64,000 nucleotides of DNA from an uncultured Clostridium sp. (GTDB lineage Bacteria > Bacillota > Clostridia > TANB77 > CAG-508), in NCBI GenBank assembly GCA_930986425.1, contig CAKNJR010000004.1, positions 1-64,000 of the forward strand, read 5' to 3'. The translations under genes were made by a program, and so were the position numbers. Of the stretch, positions 36,171-44,770 are shown in pieces. A model generated the notes under the pieces. The model was given only the letters and a program-made list of their open reading frames with translations, had not been told where the DNA came from and did not search any database. Each line of letters opens with the position of its first letter. Within the stretch, counting starts at the first letter, position 1.

Positions 36171-37982
36171 ATGCAATCTTTTGGCTATTTTATTGCATTA
36201 ATTGTTACAGTAATTGCAGAATTAATTGTTTTATATTTTATACGAAAGCGTGGAAATAAGCGAAACCAATTGGTTATTGCTTTCGAATTAACAATGCTTT
36301 GTATGATGTTATGGTGTATCGGATTGATTATACAAATTTTAGTAATTAATTCTATATCACCAGATTATGCAGTATACCCGGATTATTTTACATATTTACC
36401 GGTTGTTCTTACACCTGTTGCCTTGTTTTTCATATCATACATATTTGTAAAAAAAGAAATACATTTTAAAAAATGGTTTTTGTTACTTTTTATTGTGCCA
36501 GCAATTACTATGATAGTTTTATGGACAAATGATTTTCATCACCTATTCTATGAATACTATTCAGTAAATACTGCTGAAACAACTTTTGGACCATATTTCT
36601 ATGTACATTCTTTATATACTTATGGATTGTTTGCAGTAGATATAATTATGTTGCTTAGAGCTTCTGTAAAGCAGTCATCAATGTTATCTAAGCAGTCTTT
36701 ATTAATTATATTGGGCTCATTAATACCTATTGTAGTAAATATACTTGGAATGACAGTTATAGATACAAATATATATGTAACTCCAATTTCATTTATTGTT
36801 ACAATACTATTCTTTGGTGTTGCCATACTTAGATATAACTTTTTAAGTATTGCACCAATTGCTTTAAAAAGAGTTGTTGACCAAATGTCAGACTTGTACT
36901 TAGTGCTAAACCAGGATTGTATTATATCTGATTGCAACAAACCTTTTGAAAAAGTATTTAAAACAGAAAAAAACTCTTTAATTGGTAAAAATCTATTTGA
37001 TTTAAATTTTCCAAAAAATATTATTGCTCAAAAAGGTAGTTTAAAAGCCTGTATTTCAAGTGCTAAAAAGGATGAAAAAGTATATAAATTACAAGTAGCT
37101 CTTAAGAATACAGAAAAGCATTATAATGTAGAAATAAGTGGTATATATGAAGACGGAAATTGTATAGGTATATTAATATTATTTAAAGATATTACTCAGC
37201 ATTTAATAGATATGCAAAACTTAGAGAAAAATCAAAATACTTTGATGGAAAGAGAACGTTTGGCATCACTTGGACAAATGATTGGTGGTATAGCTCATAA
37301 CTTAAAAACACCTATAATGTCAATTTCAGGTGCTGCTGATGGTTTAGAAGATTTAATTACAGAATATAAAAAATCAATTGATGACCCTGAGGTAACCAAA
37401 GAAGACCACCATGCAATTGCTGATGATATGAGTAGTTGGATTTCTAAAATAAGAACTTATGACTCATATATGTCAGATGTTATAACAGCTGTTAAAGGTC
37501 AAGCTGTTAATATGAATGATGAAAAACCTATTTTATTCACTGTTAAAGAATTATTAAACAGAGTAAATATATTGATGAAGCATGAATTAAAAAATGCTTT
37601 GGTTACTTTAAATATTGATTATAAGGTTAGTGAGAACACACAAATATTAGGTAATATAAACAGTTTGGTACAGGTAATAAATAACCTAATATCTAATGCG
37701 ATACAAGCATATAATGGAAAACCAAATCAATCTATTGATTTAGTTGTTGATAGTAAGGATAATAAATTATTAATTTCAGTTATTGACCATGGATGTGGTA
37801 TTTCTAAAGAAGTACAAGATAAGTTGTTCAGTCAGATGATAACAACTAAAGGTCAAAAAGGAACTGGCTTGGGATTATTTATGTCTTACTCAACAATAAA
37901 AGGTCATTTTAAAGGTGATATGAACTTTGAATCTGAAGTTGGTAAGGGCACAAGGTTTAATATTCTTTTGCCTAAAGAATAA
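36171..37982 (+). CDS. Membrane sensor histidine kinase (7TM-PAS-HisKA-HATPase)
   Basis: 603 residues from ATG 36171; AGAGGAGG upstream abuts an earlier ATG at 36165. About seven membrane segments fill residues 1-225 (7TM histidine-kinase sensor type), a PAS domain covers about 232-345, HisKA holds GGIAHNLKTP with H376, and HATPase shows NNLISNAIQAY, DHGCGIS and GTGLGLFMS. It follows the NRPS by 77 bp on the same strand and precedes its likely partner regulator by 74 bp. Confidence 0.9.
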   Translation: MQSFGYFIALIVTVIAELIVLYFIRKRGNKRNQLVIAFELTMLCMMLWCIGLIIQILVINSISPDYAVYPDYFTYLPVVLTPVALFFISYIFVKKEIHFKKWFLLLFIVPAITMIVLWTNDFHHLFYEYYSVNTAETTFGPYFYVHSLYTYGLFAVDIIMLLRASVKQSSMLSKQSLLIILGSLIPIVVNILGMTVIDTNIYVTPISFIVTILFFGVAILRYNFLSIAPIALKRVVDQMSDLYLVLNQDCIISDCNKPFEKVFKTEKNSLIGKNLFDLNFPKNIIAQKGSLKACISSAKKDEKVYKLQVALKNTEKHYNVEISGIYEDGNCIGILILFKDITQHLIDMQNLEKNQNTLMERERLASLGQMIGGIAHNLKTPIMSISGAADGLEDLITEYKKSIDDPEVTKEDHHAIADDMSSWISKIRTYDSYMSDVITAVKGQAVNMNDEKPILFTVKELLNRVNILMKHELKNALVTLNIDYKVSENTQILGNINSLVQVINNLISNAIQAYNGKPNQSIDLVVDSKDNKLLISVIDHGCGISKEVQDKLFSQMITTKGQKGTGLGLFMSYSTIKGHFKGDMNFESEVGKGTRFNILLPKE

Positions 37983-38056
37983 AATGTTAGTATAAAAATC
38001 TATTTATACTGTAAATAAAAGTTTTAATTTAATTCAAAATTAATTAGGAGGTATAT

Positions 38057-39109
38057 ATGAGAAAATATATTCAAGAGACTGTATCTTCACCATTTAAAAT
38101 AATTGCTGTTGATGATGACCCTGGAATATTAGACTCATTAACGGTAGTATTAAAAAGAAATGGTTATGATTTAAAAACATTTACGAATCCGCTTGATGCC
38201 TTAGAAGAAATGAAAAAGACAAAATATGATTTACTTTTACTTGACTTTATAATGGACCCTCTTCATGGGGACCAAGTAGTAGCAGAAATCAGAAAATTTG
38301 ATAAAGACTTATACATATTGTTACTTACAGGACATAAAGATTTAGCACCTCCACTTGATACCATTAAACAATTAGATATACAAGGTTATTGTGAAAAAAG
38401 TGATAATTTTGACCAACTTTTATTATTAATTGAATCTGGTATAAAGTCAATTGAGCAAAGACAAACAATAAGTGATATGAATGATAAGCTTACTGATGCA
38501 AATAAAAAACTAGAAAAAGCTTATATGGATATAATTCAAACTATTAGAGCTACTGTTGAAGCTAAAGACTCCTATACAAGAGGTCACTCAGATAGAGTTT
38601 CTGCTTACTCAGTATTAATTGGAAAATACCTAGGATTAAGCGATAGCGAACTTGAAAATTTAAGAGTTGGTGGTTTATTCCATGATGTAGGTAAAATTGG
38701 TATCCCAGATACTATATTATTGAAAAATGGTAAGCTTACTGATGAAGAATATGCAGAAATAAAAAAACATCCTATGATTGGAGTTCAAATACTTGGTGAT
38801 TGCGATGTATTTAAAAACATTATTCCTTTTGTAAAATATCACCACGAAAGATTTGATGGTAGAGGTTATCCAGAAGGCTTGTCTGGTGAAAATATACCTT
38901 ATATGGCTAGAATAGCTGCTGTTGCCGATTCTTTTGATGCTATGTCTTCAAAAAGGGTTTACAGAGATAGCTTACCTAAAGAAGTGGTAAGAGATGAAAT
39001 TATGAAAAATTTAGGAACACAGTTTGACCCTCACATAGGCTCTGTATTCTTAGATATAATAGATAATCATTATGATGAGATAGATGAAATTAAGGAAAAA
39101 TATAAATAA
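38057..39109 (+). CDS. Response regulator with HD-GYP phosphodiesterase domain
   Basis: 350 residues. REC domain 14-130 with acidic pocket VDDDPG, phospho-acceptor D63, T91 and K114. A coiled linker leads to HD-GYP: RGHSDRVSAYS, FHDVGKIG (H209, D210), KHPMIGVQIL, YHHERFDGRGYPEG. All motifs for c-di-GMP hydrolysis are present. It is probably phosphorylated by the preceding kinase and may tie the NRPS locus to c-di-GMP levels. AGGAGG lies 7 nt before the ATG. Confidence 0.93.
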   Translation: MRKYIQETVSSPFKIIAVDDDPGILDSLTVVLKRNGYDLKTFTNPLDALEEMKKTKYDLLLLDFIMDPLHGDQVVAEIRKFDKDLYILLLTGHKDLAPPLDTIKQLDIQGYCEKSDNFDQLLLLIESGIKSIEQRQTISDMNDKLTDANKKLEKAYMDIIQTIRATVEAKDSYTRGHSDRVSAYSVLIGKYLGLSDSELENLRVGGLFHDVGKIGIPDTILLKNGKLTDEEYAEIKKHPMIGVQILGDCDVFKNIIPFVKYHHERFDGRGYPEGLSGENIPYMARIAAVADSFDAMSSKRVYRDSLPKEVVRDEIMKNLGTQFDPHIGSVFLDIIDNHYDEIDEIKEKYK

Positions 39110-39115
39110 TACTGT

Positions 39116-39166
39116 TAGCTGTTTTTAGGAAACTTCCCAAAAGCAGCTTAATTTTTTTAAGTTTAA
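39116..39166 (+). terminator. Terminator of the two-component genes
   Basis: AGCTG...CAGCT with an imperfect inner stem, followed by TTTTTTT near 39152-39158. Confidence 0.6.
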
Positions 39167-39237
39167 ATCTGAAATTTGCATTTCTTTACATAATGTGATA
39201 TAATAATAAGTACCCAATAAACAAATGAGGTGTTAAT

Positions 39238-39459
39238 ATGAAAAGCAAAAAAGTTCAGTTCGTCGGCTCCGGCATCGCAGGTTGCCCCCTAATTAAAGGG
39301 AACAGCCAAGAGCTCCGTATAGGTTCGGTGTATGACATCGACAAAACAAAGGAAGAAGCAGGAATGCTTCTTCTGAGAGTCAGCGATAACGCTGGAAAAA
39401 TCATCGGGACGTTTCCAGCACAGTGGTTTAACCCACTAACGCGAATGATGGCGAACTGA
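39238..39459 (+). CDS. Small GC-rich protein of unknown function
   Basis: 73 residues, MKSKKVQFVGSGIAGCPLIKG to NPLTRMMAN. The gene has about 48% G+C by count against roughly 30% around it, and uses codons such as GGC, TCC and ATC that neighbours avoid. It ends in a GC-rich terminator of its own. A ribosome-binding site (GAGGTG) lies 7 nt upstream. It is probably a small cytoplasmic beta-rich domain. The composition indicates recent transfer. Confidence 0.7.
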   Translation: MKSKKVQFVGSGIAGCPLIKGNSQELRIGSVYDIDKTKEEAGMLLLRVSDNAGKIIGTFPAQWFNPLTRMMAN

Positions 39460-39472
39460 GGACCAAACCTCG

Positions 39473-39510
39473 CCCCGCCGGCTTTCCGGCGGGGCTCCTT
39501 ATTTGCTTTT
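39473..39510 (+). terminator. GC-rich terminator
   Basis: CCCCGCCGG (39473-39481) pairs with CCGGCGGGG (39486-39494); T-rich sequence follows. Its composition matches the preceding gene, not the genome, so gene and terminator arrived together. Confidence 0.85.
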
Positions 39511-39532
39511 TTAATTATTTAAAATTCAAATA

Positions 39533-39566
39533 AGCTTGTTTTTAGGAGGTGTCCCAAAAACAAGCT
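39533..39566 (-). terminator. Terminator of the ABC-F gene
   Basis: AGCTTGTTTTTAGGA pairs with TCCCAAAAACAAGCT. It lies 9 bp after the stop of the minus-strand gene. Confidence 0.65.
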
Positions 39567-39574
39567 CTAAGTTT

Positions 39575-41155
39575 TTATTCAATTCCTAAATATTCATTGT
39601 AAGTTATTTCTCTATCAACAAATCCATCTTTTCTAATGTCAAATATTCTATTTGCAACCGTCTCTGTTAATTGATGGTCATGTGATGTAAAAATAATGTT
39701 TCCTGTAAACTTTTTCATTCCTTCATTTAATGATGTAATTGCTTCCATGTCTAAATGGTTTGTTGGTTCATCAAATATTAAGAAGTTTGCTCCTGATAAC
39801 ATTATTTTTGAAAGTACACATCTTACCTTCTCTCCACCAGATAGCACATTTACTGGTTTTAATGCCTCTTCTCCAGAGAATAGCATTCTTCCCAAAAAGC
39901 TTCTTACATATGTTTCATCTGGGTCTTTTGAATATTGTCTTAGCCAATCAGTTATTGAGTCATTTGATTCAAATAAGTAGCTATTATCCTTTGGGAAATA
40001 ACTATTTGTAATTGTTGTTCCCCATTTTATTTCTCCATCATCTGGCTCTAACTCTCCAGCTAAAATTTGAAATAATACCGTAATTGCATTTTCATTTTCT
40101 GCTAAAACTGCTATTTTATCTTTGTCTTTTACTTTAAATGAAATATTATCTAATATTTTTTCTCCATTTATAGTTTTGCTTAAATTTTTAACCTCAAGTA
40201 TTTCATTTCCCGGTTCTCTGTCTGGTTTAAAATCTATATATGGATATTTTCTATTTGATGGTTTGATTTCATCAAGTTGTATTTTTTCAAGTGACTTCTT
40301 TCTAGAAGTAGCTTGCTTAGATTTTGAAGCATTTGCGCTAAATCTTGCAATAAATTCTTGTAATTCCTTGATTTTTTCTTCTTTTTTCTTATTTTGCTCT
40401 CTCATTTGCTTTTGAATTAATTGACTAGATTCATACCAAAAGTCATAGTTACCAGGGTATACCTTTATTTCCCCATAATCCACATCACAAATGTGAGTAC
40501 ATACTTTATTTAAGAAATATCTATCGTGTGAAACTACTATAACAGTGTTTTCAAAATTAATTAAAAATTCTTCAAGCCAAGAAATAGTTTTTAAGTCTAG
40601 GTCGTTTGTTGGCTCATCTAAAAGCAATATATCTGGATTTCCAAACAATGCTTGAGCAAGCAAAATTTTAACTTTTTCTTTTGCTTCTATTTCACTCATC
40701 ACTTTATAATGTTTTTCAGGTGATATTCCTAAATCATTTAAAAGTTGCTGTGCATCTGATTCAGCATTCCAACCATCAAGCTCAGCAAATCTTTCTTCAA
40801 GCTTTGCTGCTTTCATGCCATCTTCTTCATTAAAGTCAGGTTTAGCATAAATTGCATCTTTTTCTGTTTTTATTTGGTATAATTCTTTATTACCCATTAT
40901 AACTGTATCAATTACTGTATATTCTTCAAAAGCAAAGTGGTTCTGGTTAAGCACAGATATTCTTTCTGTTTTGTCTTTGCTTACCTCTCCTTTGCTTGGT
41001 TCTAATTCACCTGAAAGTACCTTTAAAAATGTAGATTTTCCAGTTCCATTTGCTCCTATAATACCGTAGCAACATCCTTTGTTAAATTTAATGTTGACAT
41101 CTTCATATAGTGACCTTTTTCCAAATCTTACTGATACATTATTAACTGTTAGCAT
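39575..41155 (-). CDS. ABC-F family ATPase (YbiT-like)
   Basis: 526 residues from ATG 41155 (MLTVNNVSVRFG); a TTG at 41185 has its ribosome-binding site too close. Two ATPase domains: GANGTGKST with LLLDEPTNDLD, and a second, altered P-loop (AENENAITV) with LSGGEKVRC and IFDEPTNHLDME. No membrane segments. ABC-F proteins act on the ribosome, some protecting it from antibiotics. The loss of the second Walker A is seen in YbiT relatives. A 19-nt palindrome precedes the start. Confidence 0.88.
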   Translation of the reverse strand: MLTVNNVSVRFGKRSLYEDVNIKFNKGCCYGIIGANGTGKSTFLKVLSGELEPSKGEVSKDKTERISVLNQNHFAFEEYTVIDTVIMGNKELYQIKTEKDAIYAKPDFNEEDGMKAAKLEERFAELDGWNAESDAQQLLNDLGISPEKHYKVMSEIEAKEKVKILLAQALFGNPDILLLDEPTNDLDLKTISWLEEFLINFENTVIVVSHDRYFLNKVCTHICDVDYGEIKVYPGNYDFWYESSQLIQKQMREQNKKKEEKIKELQEFIARFSANASKSKQATSRKKSLEKIQLDEIKPSNRKYPYIDFKPDREPGNEILEVKNLSKTINGEKILDNISFKVKDKDKIAVLAENENAITVLFQILAGELEPDDGEIKWGTTITNSYFPKDNSYLFESNDSITDWLRQYSKDPDETYVRSFLGRMLFSGEEALKPVNVLSGGEKVRCVLSKIMLSGANFLIFDEPTNHLDMEAITSLNEGMKKFTGNIIFTSHDHQLTETVANRIFDIRKDGFVDREITYNEYLGIE

Positions 41156-41166
41156 ACTTCTTTTTA

Positions 41167-41185
41167 TTGCATAATTATTATGCAA
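41167..41185 (-). promoter_or_regulatory. Palindrome between ribosome-binding site and start of the ABC-F gene
   Basis: TTGCATAATAATTATGCAA is a perfect 19-nt palindrome directly after AAAGGAGAG. It could be an operator or an RNA hairpin affecting translation; several ABC-F genes are known to have attenuating leaders. Confidence 0.4.
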
Positions 41186-41293
41186 CTCTCCTTTTTATTA
41201 TTTAGGTTTTAGGCTACCTATAAACCATTTTTTAACCTGAAACTTATTATATCAAATTATGCTTAATATGGCAAGCGTTATGTTACTTTAAAT

Positions 41294-42247
41294 TTACTTT
41301 CCTAGTAAGCCTTTTTTGTTTAATAGCGCAATTGTAATTGCTGTAACAATAAATGCGATTCCACAAAGTATCCCAAATCCGTATTTTTCTATTTCAAATG
41401 GTACTTCAACATTCATTCCCCAAAGTGAAGCTATTAATGTTGGTATTGATATTATAATAGTTATAGATGTTAAAAGTTTCATTACTTCATTTAGTGTATT
41501 TGATATAATTGAAGAATACGCATCCATTGTGCTATCTAATATATCTTTATATATTTTACTCATTTCAATAGCTTGCTTGTTTTCAATAATTGCATCTTCC
41601 AAAATATCTTCATCATCTTCGTACAATTTAATATTTTTTATTTTTATAGTTCTTTCCATTACCGCTTCATTGGCTCTTAATGATGTTATAAAATACACTA
41701 AAGATTTTTCTAAATCTAATAATTTTAATAATTCTTTATTTTTCATAGAAGTTTTTAGTCTATTTTCTGTAATTTCTGTTTCCCTGTTAATTAATTTCAA
41801 GTAATTTAAGTAACTAGATGAATTTTTATACATTACTTGTAAAATAAATCTACTTTTCATATATGTTGCAAAGCCTTTTACTTTATTTATTGTAAAATCT
41901 TTTAGTATATCTAATTCTTTTAATGAAACGGTAATTATGAAGTCATCTCTTACTACTATCATGCCAAATGGCATTGTTGTGTATATTTCGTGGTTTTCTA
42001 CTTGTTCTAAAATTGGAACGTCCATAATAAATAATACTGTGTCATCATCTTCTTCATAATCTATTCTGGCTTTTTCCTCACTATCTAACGAATATCTTAT
42101 AAAATCTTCTTGTATGTTTAGATTACTACATACTGTTTTTATTTCTTCTTCACTAGGGTTTATCATATCTACCCATGAGCCTGGTCTATATTCATTTATC
42201 TCCTCAAATTTATCTGTAACAATGTCTGTATTATATATTTTTATCAT
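41294..42247 (-). CDS. corA: CorA-family divalent-cation transporter
   Basis: 317 residues. A large cytoplasmic N-terminal domain is followed by two C-terminal membrane helices (about 253-275 and 288-310) with the pore motif GMN in SLWGMNVEVPF. Carries Mg2+ or related ions. It lies between two unrelated minus-strand genes. Confidence 0.92.
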   Translation of the reverse strand: MIKIYNTDIVTDKFEEINEYRPGSWVDMINPSEEEIKTVCSNLNIQEDFIRYSLDSEEKARIDYEEDDDTVLFIMDVPILEQVENHEIYTTMPFGMIVVRDDFIITVSLKELDILKDFTINKVKGFATYMKSRFILQVMYKNSSSYLNYLKLINRETEITENRLKTSMKNKELLKLLDLEKSLVYFITSLRANEAVMERTIKIKNIKLYEDDEDILEDAIIENKQAIEMSKIYKDILDSTMDAYSSIISNTLNEVMKLLTSITIIISIPTLIASLWGMNVEVPFEIEKYGFGILCGIAFIVTAITIALLNKKGLLGK

Positions 42248-42311
42248 AAGCTTTCCCCCTATAATTTCTTTTTATTATTTTCATAGTAATTTCTTATTAT
42301 TTTATATTATT

Positions 42312-43385
42312 TTAAATTACCTTTTCCATTATACTTTCCTTTACCGCTGTAAAAAATATCAGAATCATTTTTCCAATTTCTTTTTTATCCTCATAGCTAA
42401 TGTCTTTATATGATTTTAGCATAATTCCCAAATTCTTTGTCAATTCTGAAGTAAATTCTTTAAATGTTTTTGCTTTAGTTTTTGTAATTATTTCATACAT
42501 TATATTAATAAAATGTTCTCTTTGCTTTGGGTTAGTTGCTTTAAGCCAATTTCTAACAGTTTGGTTAAGCATATCACTTCCATTAGTTACTTTATCTGCT
42601 TTTTCTAATTCTAATCCATTTACCGCCCATGAAAATATGTCATGTTGTAAAACTGAAATTTGATTACTTTTTACTATAATATATTGTTCTTCGTGTTCGA
42701 GCAGTCTTCCTACTATTGATGATTGCGGAATGTAGGTTTGTACTTTATTTAATATTCTTTTATATTTATCATTTTCAATAACTGTTTTGTCAAAGCCTGG
42801 CCCATCAAAATTAGTTATATCTACTATTCTATCTTGTACTCTTTTTGAGCAAAACGCACCCGCATAAACAGCTAAATTACCACCTTTGGAGTGTCCTCCT
42901 AAATGAATTTTATCAATATATTTTTGAGATATTTTTCTAATATATTTTAAAGCTTCTACTTGCGCTGGTATGTGAGTCATGAAGCTTAAATTAAAATCTT
43001 CTTTCCACCCAACTAGTGTATCATCAGTACCACTATAAGATATATAAATTTTTCCGGTTTCGAAATGAATAGTGATTGCAACAAACTGTTTTTCCTTTTT
43101 GTCATCTCTTGAAAAATAGTAGTCTGTAACGCTTAAGTCTTTAAATCTTTTGCTTTTTCCTACTAATTCTATAAGTTCTTTATCCATTTTCATAATAAAC
43201 TTTTCGCTCTCAATGTCTTTTAACTTTTGAGCAATTGTTTCAAATGTTTCTTTTTCTTCTACTTTTATATTTTCAAACGGCAAATAAGATAACCTCGAGA
43301 ATATTAAGTTATCTATTTCATTAAACTTAACTTTTTGAAATGTAGCATTTCCATTCTCTTTTATGTAGTCTAATATATTTGCCAT
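42312..43385 (-). CDS. DUF2974 (Mbeg1-like) alpha/beta hydrolase
   Basis: 357 residues. The nucleophile elbow is GGHSKGGNLAVYAG (GxSxG), with FDGPGFD and the N-terminal ISYSGTDDTLVGWKEDF typical of DUF2974 lipase-like proteins. Cytoplasmic; substrate unknown. Confidence 0.85.
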   Translation of the reverse strand: MANILDYIKENGNATFQKVKFNEIDNLIFSRLSYLPFENIKVEEKETFETIAQKLKDIESEKFIMKMDKELIELVGKSKRFKDLSVTDYYFSRDDKKEKQFVAITIHFETGKIYISYSGTDDTLVGWKEDFNLSFMTHIPAQVEALKYIRKISQKYIDKIHLGGHSKGGNLAVYAGAFCSKRVQDRIVDITNFDGPGFDKTVIENDKYKRILNKVQTYIPQSSIVGRLLEHEEQYIIVKSNQISVLQHDIFSWAVNGLELEKADKVTNGSDMLNQTVRNWLKATNPKQREHFINIMYEIITKTKAKTFKEFTSELTKNLGIMLKSYKDISYEDKKEIGKMILIFFTAVKESIMEKVI

Positions 43386-43587
43386 AGTTTTTACCTCTCT
43401 GTTTCTATTCTTTGTCCCTCATCTATGTAGTATTGGTTTAAGTTTATTTTTCTAGCCATTTCTAAACTTATTTTCTTTATACATTTTAATTTTTTTATAA
43501 CACTATTATACTATATAACATTTTTTATGTAAATCTTTTGTCAATATTTTATTTCATATGTTATTTATAATAATAGCGTTACCAATA

Positions 43588-43620
43588 AAAGACCTAGCAG
43601 TTGGTTGCTAGGTTTTTATT
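43588..43620. terminator. Hairpin after the anchored protein gene
   Basis: CCTAGCA/TGCTAGG stem with TTTTTATTT on the plus side and TCTTTT on the minus side. It lies just after the stop of the minus-strand gene at 43625. The rest of 43386-43587 shows no gene. Confidence 0.65.
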
Positions 43621-43624
43621 TATG

Positions 43625-44350
43625 CTATTTATCTACCTCATACGTTATATAGTCTCCAGTAGATAATTCAAAGTCACTGTCTTTTACGTTTCCAAAAGTT
43701 ATATTTGTAATTATTGTGTATGCTGAAACTGTATCTTGATTTGGTTCTACTCTATTATATCCTATTATAAGTCCGGTTGTTTTTTCTATCCAATAGTTAT
43801 AAACTTTCTTTTCTAAGTTAGTTTTATTCTCGTTAACATATTTGTCTCCATCTAATTTATAATGTATTTCCTCTACTAAAATGCAATCTTTTCCGTCTAA
43901 TATTTCGTCTCTAATATATCTGTACTCATATCTATATGGATAATTAGGCGTATTTCTATTTTCAAGGTTACGTGCTACTTGGTATTGAATCCCTTTATCT
44001 ATTGAAGTTGCATCTTGAATTCCAATAAATTTATTTTTCTCACTAATAGTATATTGCTTTCCTTCCTCTAAATTAATTATATGCGCTGTTAATGACATTT
44101 CTGGGTTAGATGAATACAACAGCTCCATTTTCATTTTGTTTTCTTTATAGTAGTATTTAGCCCCTATCTGAGAGTTTTTCATTTCAAAGGTCACATTATT
44201 CATATTCTCCATATTTTCCACGCCTTTTAACAACAAGTTTGCAACATCATCATACGAATATTGGGGTGAGTTCATTTTCCAAACTATAAGACCAATAACA
44301 ATTAATAATATTAATATAATTATAACTAAACTTGGTATAATTTTTTTCAT
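43625..44350 (-). CDS. Membrane-anchored extracytoplasmic protein, LolA-like
   Basis: 241 residues: one N-terminal membrane helix (5-25) and a beta-rich outer domain. The close KVYNYWIEKTTGLIIGYNRVE...DSDFELSTGDYITY parallels the protein at 15699-16319. Both may sense or carry a hydrophobic ligand at the outer face of the membrane; this is inference from the fold type only. Confidence 0.55.
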   Translation of the reverse strand: MKKIIPSLVIIILILLIVIGLIVWKMNSPQYSYDDVANLLLKGVENMENMNNVTFEMKNSQIGAKYYYKENKMKMELLYSSNPEMSLTAHIINLEEGKQYTISEKNKFIGIQDATSIDKGIQYQVARNLENRNTPNYPYRYEYRYIRDEILDGKDCILVEEIHYKLDGDKYVNENKTNLEKKVYNYWIEKTTGLIIGYNRVEPNQDTVSAYTIITNITFGNVKDSDFELSTGDYITYEVDK

Positions 44351-44489
44351 ATGCGTTCCCCTTTTTTAATAAGTATATATTAGCTAAATTTAATTGTCAA
44401 TTTAAAATTCCATTAATTTGTTGTTCCTTTGTGGTTGACAAAATTTAATATAAGTATTATAATTAACTATGTTCATGATTTTTATAAAT

Positions 44490-44537
44490 GCACCTCTAGC
44501 TCAGTTGGTAGAGCAGCTGACTCTTAATCAAAAGGTG
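44490..44537 (+). pseudogene. Truncated tRNA-Lys(CTT)
   Basis: GCACCTCTAGCTC...GACTCTTAATCA is a normal tRNA-Lys from acceptor through the anticodon loop. It then jumps to AAAAGGTGC, leaving out the T arm, so only part of the acceptor 3' strand is retained. It cannot be functional. Deletion or past integration at this tRNA is likely. Confidence 0.8.
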
Positions 44538-44618
44538 CTTATATGAAGATAAACTTATAGAAAAGCCTGGTTTTTAAGTACTTTGAGTAGGTTATAAAGT
44601 ATGATAATTTTAATAAAA

Positions 44619-44670
44619 TGCGCCAACTTTCCTATAATTTGCGCCAAGTTGCAACAATATGCGCCAAGTT
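44619..44670. repeat. Array of TGCGCCAA sites, 21 and 20 bp apart
   Basis: TGCGCCAACTT at 44619 and TGCGCCAAGTT at 44640 and 44660. Spacer bases differ. The array sits between the truncated and intact tRNA-Lys with no gene of its own. It could be integrase arm-type sites or the orphan promoter array of a lost gene, like the two ATPase arrays. Confidence 0.65.
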
Positions 44671-44686
44671 TTATATATGTCAATAT

Positions 44687-44762
44687 GCATCACTAGCTCA
44701 ATTGGCAGAGCAACAGACTCTTAATCTGGAGGTTCGGGGTTCGATTCCCCGGTGATGCACCA
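44687..44762 (+). tRNA. tRNA-Lys(CTT)
   Basis: Full cloverleaf: GCATCAC/GTGATGC acceptor, GCTC/GAGC D stem, anticodon loop CTCTTAA (CTT), CGGGG/CCCCG T stem with TTCGATT, encoded CCA. The integrase gene ends 9 bp past it, so its 3' end is the probable attachment site. Confidence 0.92.
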
Positions 44763-44770
44763 TTTAATGC

